Shown here: in pieces, positions 14,701 to 23,848 of the stretch
Numbering within the stretch: the first letter of the stretch is position 1
Layout: every line of letters begins with the position of its first letter
Assembly (NCBI GenBank): GCA_965657505.1
Contig: CBFHON010000006.1
Location: forward strand, 75,617 to 139,616
Length of the DNA: 64,000 nucleotides
Source of the DNA: TMED109 sp002171375
GTDB taxonomy: Bacteria; Pseudomonadota; Alphaproteobacteria; TMED109
Direction of reading: 5' to 3'
Translations under genes and position numbers: made by a program
Notes under the pieces: generated by a model
Told to the model about the DNA's origin: nothing
The model's database searches: none
What the model saw: the letters and a program-made list of their open reading frames with translations, nothing else

Positions 14701-17220
14701 ATGTTAAACTATAATATAAATTCTAATAGCTATGAACGCTCTGATAAATTTCAAGATAATTTAATTGCAGTACTAGGGCCAACTAATACTGGTAAAACTC
14801 ATTTTGCAATTGAAAGAATGCTACAGTTCACCTCTGGAATAATTGGATGCCCTTTGAGACTGCTAGCTAGAGAGGTTTATGATAAATTAGTTAATAAAAA
14901 AGGTTTATTAAATGTAGCTTTAATTACAGGTGAAGAAAGAATTGTTCCGGACACTGCTAAATATTTCATTTGTACAGTGGAAGCAATGCCAAGAAATTTA
15001 AATGTAGATTTTGTTGCTATAGACGAAATCCAACTTTGTTCACATAATGATAGAGGTCATATATTCACAGATAAAATTTTAAATCATAGGGGTAAACAAG
15101 AAACTATGTTTCTTGGATCAGATAGTTTAGAGGTTTTATTAAAACATATATACCCTAATATTTTTATAAAAAAAATGAAGAGGTTTTCCTCTCTTCAATA
15201 TATAGGAAAAACTAAATTAACTAGGATGCCAAGGAGATCTGCTATTGTATCTTTTTCAATTAATGATGTTTATGAAATTGCAGAATTAGTAAAAAGAAAA
15301 CATGGAGGTACTGCAGTTGTGTTAGGAGCATTAAGTCCTAAAACTAGAAACGCTCAAGTAGATTTATATGAATCTGGAGAGGTTGATTATCTTGTTGCAA
15401 CTGATGCAATAGGTATGGGTTTAAATATGGATATTAATCATATATCCTTTGCAAAAGTTAACAAATTTGATGGAAGGTCTACAAGGCCTTTAAGTATTTC
15501 TGAAATGGCTCAAATAGCAGGTAGGGCAGGAAGATATAAAAGAGATGGTTCTTTTGGAGTAACTGCCAAGTGTGAAGAGTTTACACCAAATATAATAAAC
15601 TCTATAGAAAATCATATTTTTCCGAGTGCCAATAGGATGATTTGGAGAAATAGTGACTTGGATTTTTCTTCTTTAAAGCCATTATTAAGAAGTTTAAGTC
15701 AAATGCCAGATAAGCCTTATTTAATTATGAGTCCAGAAGCTGATGATGAAAAGCTATTAAAAGCTATATCAAAAAAAGAGTTTATTATTAATAAGTTATG
15801 TAGCGAGATAGAAGTAAAGTTATTATGGGAAATTTGTTCTATTCCTGACTACAGTAAAAATTTTGATGATTCTCACGCAGAACTTTTAGAGCAGATATAT
15901 CTTTTCTTATTAGATAAGGGAGAGATACCTGAAAATTGGGTGAATAAGAAATTAGATAAACTTAATAATATAAAAGGAGAACTAGATCTTTTGGGAACTA
16001 GATTAGCAAATGTAAGAACATGGAATTATATTTCAAACCAAAAGGAATGGATTAATACTAAAAGTGAACTAGCAATTAGAGCCAGGTATATAGAGAATAG
16101 ATTATCAGATGCATTACATGAAGGATTGATTGAAAGATTTGTTGATTATAAAATGGCAAAATTTTCAAAAAATTTAGGGGTAGACAATGAACTTATTTCA
16201 AGTGTTTCCAAAGATAATTCAGTTTTAGTTGAAGGGCACTTTATTGGTAGGCTTGAGGGCTTCAGTTTTATTAATGAAGTATCTAATAACCCTGAAGATA
16301 AAAAAGAGGTTTTAAAAATTGTTAGAAGAACTTTGAATAAAGAGCTTAAAAAAAGAGTAGAGGACCTTCAAAGGTGTCAGGACTATGAATTAAGTTTTGA
16401 TAAAGAAATGAGTATTTTTTGGAAAAAAAATCTATTGGCTAAATTAATTAAAGGTTCTTCAGTTACTAATCCTAAAATAATTCTTGCTAACTTTATTTTG
16501 TTAGATGATCTTGACAAAAAAAATGTTAAAAAAAGATTATCTCAGTTTCTCAAAAAATTTATTTCTGATTTTTTATATCCTTTAAATTTATTACATTCAA
16601 AATTTAAAGAAGGAGCAATTAGCGGAATAGTTTATCAGCTAAATGAATCCTTAGGAGCAATTAATCTATCTAAAGATAAAAAATTCACTAATCAATTAAT
16701 TGAAAAGCATAAAAGCTCTCTTTTAAATTCTGGTATAAAAATTGGAGAGTTATTTATATGGGTTCCTGGGCTATTCAAAAATAAACAAAGAGAGTTTTTT
16801 TGGAATTTAAAGCAAATATATTATGAAATTGAAAATAGAACTGATTATCCTGATTATAAAAGTATAATTAGTAAGCACAAAGCTCCTAAAGTAATATTAT
16901 ATTCTAGTGAATTTATATTAATTGGAGAGAATTTTTATAATGTAAAGTTGATAGAAAGAATAATTAAAAAGATTAGAGATACCACAAAGCATAAAAAGTT
17001 ATTTTTCTCATACAAAAAAAATATTAGTTATTTTAATAAAAATTTTGGTTTATCTTATTCACAATTAAAAGACATATTGCATAAATTAAATTTCAAAAAA
17101 GATAAAGAAAATCCAGTTAAGTATGTTTTAAAAGAGAATAATATTAAAATTAATAATTATATTAAGTCAGAAAGAAAAAATTCTCCTTTCGCAATTTTAA
17201 AAAAATTATCAATTAATTAA
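14701..17220 (+). CDS. Suv3-like DExH/D-box RNA helicase
   Basis: This 839-residue superfamily 2 helicase is related to mitochondrial Suv3. Motif I is GPTNTGKTHFAI (26-37) and motif II is DEIQ (108-111), the Suv3-type variant of DExH. Motif III-like FLGSD and motif VI QIAGRAGRY (about 275) follow. The region after about residue 620 is lysine-rich, less conserved and probably binds RNA. In eukaryotes Suv3 works with a ribonuclease in RNA turnover, and the alphaproteobacterial role is not well defined. It leads the run helicase, TerB-like, fdxA, carD. In other alphaproteobacteria an S4-domain RNA-binding gene usually follows the helicase, and here it is absent. Confidence 0.88.
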   Translation: MLNYNINSNSYERSDKFQDNLIAVLGPTNTGKTHFAIERMLQFTSGIIGCPLRLLAREVYDKLVNKKGLLNVALITGEERIVPDTAKYFICTVEAMPRNLNVDFVAIDEIQLCSHNDRGHIFTDKILNHRGKQETMFLGSDSLEVLLKHIYPNIFIKKMKRFSSLQYIGKTKLTRMPRRSAIVSFSINDVYEIAELVKRKHGGTAVVLGALSPKTRNAQVDLYESGEVDYLVATDAIGMGLNMDINHISFAKVNKFDGRSTRPLSISEMAQIAGRAGRYKRDGSFGVTAKCEEFTPNIINSIENHIFPSANRMIWRNSDLDFSSLKPLLRSLSQMPDKPYLIMSPEADDEKLLKAISKKEFIINKLCSEIEVKLLWEICSIPDYSKNFDDSHAELLEQIYLFLLDKGEIPENWVNKKLDKLNNIKGELDLLGTRLANVRTWNYISNQKEWINTKSELAIRARYIENRLSDALHEGLIERFVDYKMAKFSKNLGVDNELISSVSKDNSVLVEGHFIGRLEGFSFINEVSNNPEDKKEVLKIVRRTLNKELKKRVEDLQRCQDYELSFDKEMSIFWKKNLLAKLIKGSSVTNPKIILANFILLDDLDKKNVKKRLSQFLKKFISDFLYPLNLLHSKFKEGAISGIVYQLNESLGAINLSKDKKFTNQLIEKHKSSLLNSGIKIGELFIWVPGLFKNKQREFFWNLKQIYYEIENRTDYPDYKSIISKHKAPKVILYSSEFILIGENFYNVKLIERIIKKIRDTTKHKKLFFSYKKNISYFNKNFGLSYSQLKDILHKLNFKKDKENPVKYVLKENNIKINNYIKSERKNSPFAILKKLSIN

Positions 17221-17311
17221 ATTGCTATCTAGATAAATTATTTATTTTATGCTACTAGGCTCTTTATAAAGTACTTTTTTTTGATTTTATTTATTAAATA
17301 GGGACTATATT

Positions 17312-17761
17312 ATGTTTACTTCTTTTAAAAATATTTTTAAAAATACAAATGTTAAAGTTGAAAGTCCTAATGATGAATATAAAGTAGCCTGTACTGCGCT
17401 TTTATGTGAAGCGGCATCTATGGATGGCGTATTTGATGAAAACGAAAAAAAATTAATTTTAGTTTTAATTCAAAAACAATTTAATGTAGACGCAAGTGAA
17501 GCAAACAAGATCTATAATGAAGGAAAAAATTTAGCAGAAAACTCCTCTCAATTATATGGTTTTACTAGGATAATAAAAGAGTCTTGGGAGATTGAAAAAA
17601 GAATTACTTTGCTTGAGATGTTATGGGAATTGGCATATGTTGACGGTGAATTGGATGCTGCTGAAGATATGCTTATTAGAAGAATTGCAGGTCTTATTCA
17701 TGTAGAAGATAGAGATCGAATTGAAGCAAAACAAAAAGTGTTAAATAAAATAAATAATTGA
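17312..17761 (+). CDS. TerB-like family protein
   Basis: This 149-residue, mostly helical acidic protein has two tandem copies of the TerB-type half-motif. The first is CEAASMDGVFDENEKKLI (about 29-46), the second ELAYVDGELDAAEDMLI (about 109-125). The paired acidic DG-x-x-D-x-x-E segments resemble the metal-binding face of tellurite-resistance TerB domains. No other ter gene is nearby, so tellurite resistance should not be inferred. TerB-like domains occur widely in membrane-stress and signalling contexts. It starts 91 nt after the helicase gene and ends 14 nt before fdxA. Confidence 0.78.
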   Translation: MFTSFKNIFKNTNVKVESPNDEYKVACTALLCEAASMDGVFDENEKKLILVLIQKQFNVDASEANKIYNEGKNLAENSSQLYGFTRIIKESWEIEKRITLLEMLWELAYVDGELDAAEDMLIRRIAGLIHVEDRDRIEAKQKVLNKINN

Positions 17762-17775
17762 AATGAGGTATATTA

Positions 17776-18108
17776 ATGACTTATGTAGTGACTGAGGATT
17801 GCATAAAATGTAAATTCACTGATTGTGTAGAGGTATGTCCAGTAGATTGCTTTTATGAAGGTGAAAATATGTTAGTTATAAATCCAGATGAATGTATAGA
17901 TTGTGGAGTTTGTGAGCCTGAATGTCCTGCAGAAGCTATTCTACCAGACTCAGACTCTGGTGCTGAAAAATGGATTGATTTAAATGCGACTCAATCAAAT
18001 ATTTGGCCTAACCTTACAGAAAAGAAAGAGCAATCTAGTGATGCAGAAGAATACCAAGGTGTAGAAAATAAATTTGAAAAGTTTTATTCTGATAAACCAG
18101 GTGAGTAA
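17776..18108 (+). CDS. fdxA: Seven-iron ferredoxin FdxA ([3Fe-4S][4Fe-4S])
   Basis: This 110-residue ferredoxin closely matches the Azotobacter FdI type. Expected [3Fe-4S] ligands are Cys9, Cys17 and Cys50. Expected [4Fe-4S] ligands are Cys21, Cys40, Cys43 and Cys46. Cys12 and Cys25 correspond to the free cysteines of that family. The C-terminal extension with WPNLTEKKEQSSDAEEY is typical of the alphaproteobacterial form. It is a soluble, low-potential electron carrier whose partner is not identifiable here. It lies 24 nt before carD, the usual neighbour in this class. Confidence 0.96.
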   Translation: MTYVVTEDCIKCKFTDCVEVCPVDCFYEGENMLVINPDECIDCGVCEPECPAEAILPDSDSGAEKWIDLNATQSNIWPNLTEKKEQSSDAEEYQGVENKFEKFYSDKPGE

Positions 18109-18132
18109 CTTAATTAAATATTAGAGGAAGTA

Positions 18133-18636
18133 ATGGATAAGGTTGAAGAAAAATTTAAAGTTGGTGATTGGTTAATATATCCTAAGCATGGCTTAGGAAA
18201 AGCTATAGATTATGAAGTGCAAACTATTCTAAAAAGTAAAATTGAGTTTTTAGTAGTATTTTTTGAGCAAGAAAGAATGACTTTAAGAATTCCAATTGAT
18301 AAATTAAATGAATTAGGTTTAAGAGCAATTTCTGATAAAGAAGAGATGAAAAATGCATTGAATGCTTTAAAAGGAAAAGCGCGTATTAGAAAAACAATGT
18401 GGGCTAAAAGAGAAAAAGATTATAAAGATAAATTAAATAAAGGAGACCCAACTTCAGTTGCAGAAGTTTTAAGAGATTTATTTAGAGGAGAAGGAGATCC
18501 AGAGCAGTCATATAGTGAAAGACAATTATACGAAATGGCATTAGATCGTTTTGCTCGTGAAATGGTAGCTGTACATGATATAGCCATAGAAGATGCTATA
18601 AAAAAAACTGAAGAAAACCTTAAGGCTAATATATAA
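18133..18636 (+). CDS. carD: CarD/CdnL family transcriptional regulator
   Basis: This 167-residue protein has the CarD/TRCF RNA polymerase-interaction domain at the N-terminus (KVGDWLIYPKHGLGKAIDYE, about 8-27, and on to about 70). A helical C-terminal DNA-contacting domain (about 75-165, with SYSERQLYEMALDRFAREM) follows. CarD/CdnL proteins bind the beta subunit and stabilise open promoter complexes at many housekeeping promoters. A GAGGA ribosome site precedes the ATG. The gene sits between fdxA and the pseudophosphatase gene, with the sigma factor gene rpoH next. Confidence 0.94.
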   Translation: MDKVEEKFKVGDWLIYPKHGLGKAIDYEVQTILKSKIEFLVVFFEQERMTLRIPIDKLNELGLRAISDKEEMKNALNALKGKARIRKTMWAKREKDYKDKLNKGDPTSVAEVLRDLFRGEGDPEQSYSERQLYEMALDRFAREMVAVHDIAIEDAIKKTEENLKANI

Positions 18637-18652
18637 ATGAAAGAGGCTCTCT

Positions 18653-19501
18653 ATGGGCAATTATGATTTAAAAGCTCATACTGATTATGAAAAAAAAATA
18701 TATAACAGCAATATTAGAAATCATAATTTAGGTTCTTTTGAACGGGTCTGGGCTATTGGGGCCGTTAATGGAAAAGCGGAACTTTTTCAAAGTATATGCA
18801 ATCAAATTATAGAAAAGTCTAATTTAAATGATAGGTTAGTATTTACAGGAAATTTAATAGGTAGAAATAATAATAAAATTAATGAATCTAAAAAAGTTAT
18901 TGATATTGCCTTAAAATTGAGAGCAATTTTTATGACTAATAGTTCATTTGATATAGGAGATATTGTTTTTTTAAGAGGGTGTTATGAAGAGTTATTAGAT
19001 AAGTCTAGAGAGCTTCATATGTCTCCTAATCCCCTGGAATTAGTTGATTGGATGTATAGTAGAGGTTTAGATGAAATTTTAGAATCATATAATATTTCAT
19101 CATCTTTATTACATCATGCGGCCAGAGATGGCGCTTCTGCACTATCTAGGGCATCTGTCGAGATAAATTTAGCAATAGATAATAACCCGGGTCATATTAA
19201 ATATATGACTTCATTAAAACGTCTAGCTTATAATGATGAAAAGAATCTTTTATTTGTTTCAGCAGGATTAGCTAGAAACAAATCTTTAGAAGAACAGGGC
19301 GATGAACTTTGGTGGGGAGGTGGTTTTGCAAATTTAGACCAACCATATAATGATCTATCAAGGTTGATAAGAGGGTATGATCCAAAAAGGGGAGGATTAG
19401 CTTCTGGAAAATTTTGTGTTACTCTTGATGGTGGGGAAGACCAAGTTTTTGCTGCTCTTTTTAATAAAGAGGGAATGTTGCTAGAGACAATACAGAGTTA
19501 A
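18653..19501 (+). CDS. Phosphoprotein-phosphatase-fold protein lacking metal ligands (predicted pseudophosphatase)
   Basis: This 282-residue protein follows the layout of bacterial PPP/ApaH-like phosphatases, but its metal and catalytic residues are replaced. GDxHG reads IGAVNGK (35-41). GDxxDRG reads GNLIGRN (66-72). RGNHE reads RGCYE (108-112). FVHAG reads FVSAG (201-205). The late GHTP motif reads RGYDPKRGG (240-248). Arg71 and Arg108, equivalent to phosphate-binding arginines, remain. The alignment spans the whole fold, with LARNKSLEEQ matching the PGxxLxxQ segment. The frame is intact, so this looks like a maintained non-catalytic or phospho-binding protein, not a decaying gene. It starts 16 nt after carD and shares its stop bases with convergent rpoH. 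Function unknown. Confidence 0.7.
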   Translation: MGNYDLKAHTDYEKKIYNSNIRNHNLGSFERVWAIGAVNGKAELFQSICNQIIEKSNLNDRLVFTGNLIGRNNNKINESKKVIDIALKLRAIFMTNSSFDIGDIVFLRGCYEELLDKSRELHMSPNPLELVDWMYSRGLDEILESYNISSSLLHHAARDGASALSRASVEINLAIDNNPGHIKYMTSLKRLAYNDEKNLLFVSAGLARNKSLEEQGDELWWGGGFANLDQPYNDLSRLIRGYDPKRGGLASGKFCVTLDGGEDQVFAALFNKEGMLLETIQS

Positions 19502-20385
19502 CCAGAGAAGCTACATAAATTAATATTCTTGCTTTTATTTTCTTTTTCTAATACTAGATTTTTTATTCTTAACTTTAGTTTACTAATAGCTGAGGCTTCT
19601 ATTTGTCTTACTCTTTCTTTACTAATTTTAAGATCCTTACCAATATTTTCTAATGTTAGAGGAGTTTCACATATATGACGGGAGTTTATAATTATTTTTT
19701 CTCTTTCATTGAGAGAGGATAAGGCTTGGGTAAGCCATTCTTTCTTTTTAGTTTTTTCATCATTTTTGATAAAAGCATCTTCTGGAGATTCTTGCTTATT
19801 ATCAACTAAAAAACTTTGCCATTCCTCTACAGTATCGGATGTTAACGGAGCATTTAAAGAAGCATCTTTCATAAGAATATGATTTTCTCTATCAGAAATA
19901 AATTTTTCTTTCACTCCTAATAGATTAGCCATTTTTTTTCTTTCTTTATGACTTATTACTCCGTTAACTTTAAACCTTCTTAAATTAAAGAATAATGATT
20001 TTTGAGCTGAACTTGAACCGGTTTTTACTATTGACCAGTTTTTTAGAACATATTCTTGTATTGTAGCTTTAACCCACCATCTAGAATAAGTTGAGAACCT
20101 TAATTCTCTTGAAGGGTCAAATTTATCTAAAGCAAGCAGTAAACCTATATGACCTTCTTGCAACAAATCATTAAATGGTAATCCATAATGTTTAAATTGC
20201 GATGCAATTCTTATAACTAATTTACTATAAGAAAGTATTATTTTTTCTAAAGCTTTTGGATCTTTGTTGTCTTTCCATAATTTGGTAAGGGACTGTTCCT
20301 GATCCTTGGATAATAAGGGGGAATTCATAGATTTTGACAAAAAATTGTTATTAAATCCGGATGTATTTTTATATTTTTCTACCAT
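19498..20385 (-). CDS. rpoH: RNA polymerase sigma-32 factor (heat-shock sigma)
   Basis: This 295-residue group 3 sigma factor has region 2 in LLQEGHIGLLLALDKFDPSRELRFSTYSRWWVKATIQEYVL. The RpoH-box segment AQKSLFFNLRRFK distinguishes sigma-32 from other sigmas. The region 4 helix-turn-helix is LTLENIGKDLKISKERVRQIEASAISKLK. It directs transcription of chaperone and protease genes. Its stop codon overlaps that of the pseudophosphatase gene by the shared bases TTAA (19498-19501). The spacer to the divergent PaaK-like gene (20386-20523) holds A/T-rich sequence and the palindrome GTACGTAC, with no promoter clear enough to call. Confidence 0.95.
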   Translation of the reverse strand: MVEKYKNTSGFNNNFLSKSMNSPLLSKDQEQSLTKLWKDNKDPKALEKIILSYSKLVIRIASQFKHYGLPFNDLLQEGHIGLLLALDKFDPSRELRFSTYSRWWVKATIQEYVLKNWSIVKTGSSSAQKSLFFNLRRFKVNGVISHKERKKMANLLGVKEKFISDRENHILMKDASLNAPLTSDTVEEWQSFLVDNKQESPEDAFIKNDEKTKKKEWLTQALSSLNEREKIIINSRHICETPLTLENIGKDLKISKERVRQIEASAISKLKLRIKNLVLEKENKSKNINLCSFSG

Positions 20386-20523
20386 ACAAACCTCAAATAA
20401 ATTGTTTATAAAGTGTACGTACTGAAATCTATTATAGATGTATGGTTTTATAGATGTTATATATTATCATATATATACATATATTTATGATGCTTAAAGT
20501 GATAAATAGACTGGAATTTTATT

Positions 20524-21756
20524 ATGGAAAAAGAAAATTTAGATCTAGAACGTAGACCTGCCGAGGAAAGAGAAAATGATCAATTTAATGAACTGAGAAT
20601 ACTGCTGAATAGTGCAAAAAAACACTCAGAAGGTTGGAAACCTGTTCTTTCTGAAATTATTCCTGGAGAAATATTAAATAAAAAAGATTTACAAAAGATT
20701 CCAATAACAAGGAAATCTGAACTATCCGAGTTGCAAAATAAAATTCCTCCTTTAGGAGGACTGACCACAAAACCTGTAAACCATTTTAAAAATTTATTTG
20801 TTTCACCTGGACCAATATATGATCCGGGCGGCAGCAATGATTTTTGGAGAATGTCTAGAGCAATGAAAGCGGCAGGTTTTATTGAAGGAGATATAGTTTA
20901 TAATACATTTTCTTATCACCTTACTCCTGCAGGAGAGATGATGGAGCAGGGCGCAAATTATATAGGTGCTTGTGTAATATCTGGAGGTATAGGTAATACA
21001 GAACAGCAGATACAAGCTATAAATAAATTAAAACCTAACAGATATGTAGGAACTCCTTCTTTTTTAAAAACAATTCTTGAAAAAGGAAAAGAAAGTAATA
21101 TAGATGTTTCATCTATGAAAACTGGATTAGTGGGAGGAGAGGCCTGTCCACCTTCTTTAAAAACCATTTTAAGTGAGCTTGGATGTCCAGTACTTCAATC
21201 TTATGGTACTGCTGATTTAGGATTAGTAGCATATGAAACTTGGGAAAATGAAGGAATGTTTTGCGATGAGGGAGTAATTATTGAAATAGTTAGGCCGGGA
21301 TCTGATGTAGTCTTATCTGATGGTGAAGTAGGAGAATTAGTTGTAACTAATTTAAATCATGAATATCCATTATTTAGATTTGCTACAGGAGATTTATCTG
21401 CTGTCATTAAACAAGATAGCGTATGCGGTAGAACTGCTATGAGGATAAAAGGTTGGATGGGAAGAGCTGATCAAACTACAAAAGTAAGAGGTATGTTTGT
21501 AAGGCCAGAACAAATTGCTAAAATATCAAATAAAATAAAGAATGTATCTAAGTTAAGATTAGTAGTGGGTAATGTTGATCATAAAGATACAATCAAAATT
21601 TTAGTTGAAGCTCAAAATATAGACAATGAATTAGAAAAGATAATTATAGAAGAAGCAAAAGCGGAGCTAAAATTAAGAGCTGAGGTTGAAATAGTTTCTA
21701 AAGATACAATTCCAAATGATGGATTAGTTATAGAAGATACTAGAACTTATGAATGA
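20524..21756 (+). CDS. PaaK-like (phenylacetate-CoA ligase family) adenylate-forming enzyme
   Basis: This 410-residue member of the ANL superfamily is closest to short PaaK-type acyl/aryl-CoA ligases. Visible core elements are VGTPSFLKTILEKGKE, LVGGEACPPSLKTIL, QSYGTADLGLVAYE (substrate/ATP site), PLFRFATGDLSAV and the hinge region GRADQTTKVRGMFVRPEQIA. The usual Ser/Thr/Gly-rich ATP loop is replaced by VSPGPIYDPGGSNDF. The carboxylate substrate is unknown. It is divergent from rpoH and lies 15 nt before ccmA, so it may be transcribed with the ccm genes. Confidence 0.82.
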   Translation: MEKENLDLERRPAEERENDQFNELRILLNSAKKHSEGWKPVLSEIIPGEILNKKDLQKIPITRKSELSELQNKIPPLGGLTTKPVNHFKNLFVSPGPIYDPGGSNDFWRMSRAMKAAGFIEGDIVYNTFSYHLTPAGEMMEQGANYIGACVISGGIGNTEQQIQAINKLKPNRYVGTPSFLKTILEKGKESNIDVSSMKTGLVGGEACPPSLKTILSELGCPVLQSYGTADLGLVAYETWENEGMFCDEGVIIEIVRPGSDVVLSDGEVGELVVTNLNHEYPLFRFATGDLSAVIKQDSVCGRTAMRIKGWMGRADQTTKVRGMFVRPEQIAKISNKIKNVSKLRLVVGNVDHKDTIKILVEAQNIDNELEKIIIEEAKAELKLRAEVEIVSKDTIPNDGLVIEDTRTYE

Positions 21757-21771
21757 TATTGGGTATCTATT

Positions 21772-22389
21772 TTGATTAATAAACATATAATACATGCTCA
21801 AAATTTATCTTTTGATAGAAGTGGGCGTAATATATTTTCTTCATTAAGTTTTTCATTAGATTCAAGTGAAAGTATAATTATTAAAGGTAAAAATGGTTCT
21901 GGAAAAACATCTTTATTAAGATGTCTTGCAGGCTTCTATCCTATTACAAGTGGAAAACTTTTATGGTATGGAGAAGAAATTCTTCCAGCATATTATTCTG
22001 AAAAACCGCTTATATCTTGGTTAGGCCATTTTGATGCCATAAAAGGGTCATTAACTGTTAGAGAAAATCTTATGTTCTTTATGAAAATATGGTCTGTAAA
22101 TAAAAATATTTTTAATGAGGCAGTAAAAGTTTTTTCATTTGGAAAATTTTTAGATTGTCCAGCTTCTTGGTTATCTGCCGGAGAAAAAAGAAGGTTAAGT
22201 TTGTTAAGGCTATCTTTTTGTCCCGCTAAAATTTGGTTTATGGATGAGCCTACAACATATTTAGATATGGAAAATAAAGAAATATTAATTTCAATTATGA
22301 GTAAACACATTAATTCTGGGGGTTCAATTATTTGCGCAACACATGAAAATTTTCACCTACCTAATACTAAAGAATACTTATTAGCGTAA
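21772..22389 (+). CDS. ccmA: Heme exporter ATP-binding protein CcmA
   Basis: This 205-residue ABC ATPase is the energy subunit of CcmABCD, which releases heme-loaded CcmE for cytochrome c maturation. Walker A is GKNGSGKTS (about 42-50), the signature is LSAGEKRRLSLLRL and Walker B is IWFMDEPTTYLD. The small size and the WYGEEI segment are typical of CcmA. The start is TTG at 21772 with a GGGTA site about 8 nt upstream. It is the first gene of a contiguous ccmABCDEFGHI set. Confidence 0.95.
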   Translation: MINKHIIHAQNLSFDRSGRNIFSSLSFSLDSSESIIIKGKNGSGKTSLLRCLAGFYPITSGKLLWYGEEILPAYYSEKPLISWLGHFDAIKGSLTVRENLMFFMKIWSVNKNIFNEAVKVFSFGKFLDCPASWLSAGEKRRLSLLRLSFCPAKIWFMDEPTTYLDMENKEILISIMSKHINSGGSIICATHENFHLPNTKEYLLA

Positions 22390-22430
22390 CATAGAAAAAT
22401 GGAATTTATGAAGAAATATAAGAGAAACTG

Positions 22431-23096
22431 ATGAGATTATTTTTTAGATTAGTTTATAGAGATATTAATTTAGTAATAAAAGGGGCAAGCGATACAGGAG
22501 CGGCCATTTTATTTTATTTATTAGCAATAATAATGTTTCCTCTATCCTCGGGCACAGATACGAATTTATTAACTACTATTGCCGGTGGAGCAATATGGAT
22601 GGCTGCTTTATTTGCTTCTTTGCTATCTTTAGACAGATTATTTAGATCTGATTTTGAAGATGGTTCTCTAGAGCAAATTGTTTTATCAGGTATGTCAATG
22701 GAAATAATTGTTTTATCAAAATGTTTGGCACATTGGTTAACTAATGGGCTACCAATAGTGTTACTTTCTCCTATATTATCTTTAATAATGGGATTAGATT
22801 ATGAATATTGGTGGATATTAGCTATAACACTTTTAATAGGAACTCCCTCCCTTACTTTGATAGGAGCAACTCCAGCTGCTCTATCTTGTGCTATAGGTAA
22901 AGGAGGAGTATTAACAGCATTAGTATTATTGCCGTTAATGCTACCAGTTTTAATTTTAGGGTCAGGAGCTATTTCAGCTGAGATTTCTGGCTTAGGAGGA
23001 AAAGGACATCTATATGCTTTATCAGCAATATTTCCTATTTCTTTGTTAGTATCTCCGTTTTTAGCTTCTAGATCTCTTCGTCTAGGATGGGAATAA
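22431..23096 (+). CDS. ccmB: Heme exporter protein CcmB
   Basis: This 221-residue inner-membrane protein with six hydrophobic helices is the permease-like partner of CcmA. Family landmarks include LDRLFRSDFEDGSLEQIVLSG (cytoplasmic loop contacting the ATPase) and LPLMLPVLILGSGA near the C-terminus. It belongs to the System I cytochrome c maturation complex. It begins 41 nt after ccmA and ends 10 nt before ccmC. Confidence 0.95.
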   Translation: MRLFFRLVYRDINLVIKGASDTGAAILFYLLAIIMFPLSSGTDTNLLTTIAGGAIWMAALFASLLSLDRLFRSDFEDGSLEQIVLSGMSMEIIVLSKCLAHWLTNGLPIVLLSPILSLIMGLDYEYWWILAITLLIGTPSLTLIGATPAALSCAIGKGGVLTALVLLPLMLPVLILGSGAISAEISGLGGKGHLYALSAIFPISLLVSPFLASRSLRLGWE

Positions 23097-23106
23097 GAGC
23101 AGTATT

Positions 23107-23835
23107 ATGAAAAATATATTTAATTTTTTAGCGAATCCGTCAAGGTTTAGAATATTTGCAAAAAATGTATATCCCTTTTCGTTAATAGGGATGTTTATTT
23201 TTATTTTCATAGGGCTTTGGTTTAGTTTGTATAATTCTCCACCTGATTATCAGCAAGGTGAAACTGTAAGAATAATGTACGTTCATGTGCCTGCTGCATG
23301 GATGGCTATGATGGTATATCTAAGTATGACAATAATGAGCATATTTTCACTAGTATGGAGGCACCCATTAGCTGATATACTGTCAAAATGTAGTGCGCCT
23401 ATTGGAGCAATGTTTACTTTAATTGCTTTAGTAACCGGTTCTATATGGGGTAAACCTACATGGGGAACCTGGTGGGTTTGGGATGCACGTTTAACTTCTG
23501 TATTTATTTTATTTTTAATTTATATGGGACATATTGCTTTAGTTAGAGCTTTTGAAGATGAATATAAAGGTGCTCGTGCGGGAGCAATATTAACTTTATT
23601 GGGAGCATTTAACCTTCCTATAATAAAATTCTCGGTTGATTGGTGGAACACTCTTCATCAGCCTGCTAGTGTTATAAAATTGGACGGACCTAGTATACAT
23701 ATTGACATGATGATTCCTCTAGTTCTAATGGCATTTGGGTTTTTATTTTTTTATTTTTCATTTTTATTGATAAATGTTCAAACTGAGTTAAATCATAGAA
23801 AATTGAAAAAATTATTTATTAAAAAATTAAATTAA
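23107..23835 (+). CDS. ccmC: Heme-handling protein CcmC
   Basis: This 242-residue six-helix membrane protein delivers heme to CcmE. The tryptophan-rich WWD signature WGTWWVWDARLTS lies in a periplasmic loop. The flanking heme-ligand histidines are in YVHVPAAWMA and in TLHQPASV. All features of a working CcmC are present. It sits between ccmB and the small ccmD gene. Confidence 0.97.
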   Translation: MKNIFNFLANPSRFRIFAKNVYPFSLIGMFIFIFIGLWFSLYNSPPDYQQGETVRIMYVHVPAAWMAMMVYLSMTIMSIFSLVWRHPLADILSKCSAPIGAMFTLIALVTGSIWGKPTWGTWWVWDARLTSVFILFLIYMGHIALVRAFEDEYKGARAGAILTLLGAFNLPIIKFSVDWWNTLHQPASVIKLDGPSIHIDMMIPLVLMAFGFLFFYFSFLLINVQTELNHRKLKKLFIKKLN

Positions 23836-23848
23836 AATTGGGATTATC

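Noticed and set aside
17312..17761. Tellurite resistance function
   Set aside because: Only a TerB-like domain is present; no other ter genes are nearby, so the phenotype is not supported.
20386..20523. Heat-shock-type promoter for rpoH, and the GTACGTAC palindrome
   Set aside because: No -35/-10 pair with acceptable spacing could be found on the rpoH strand, and an 8-bp palindrome alone is weak evidence.
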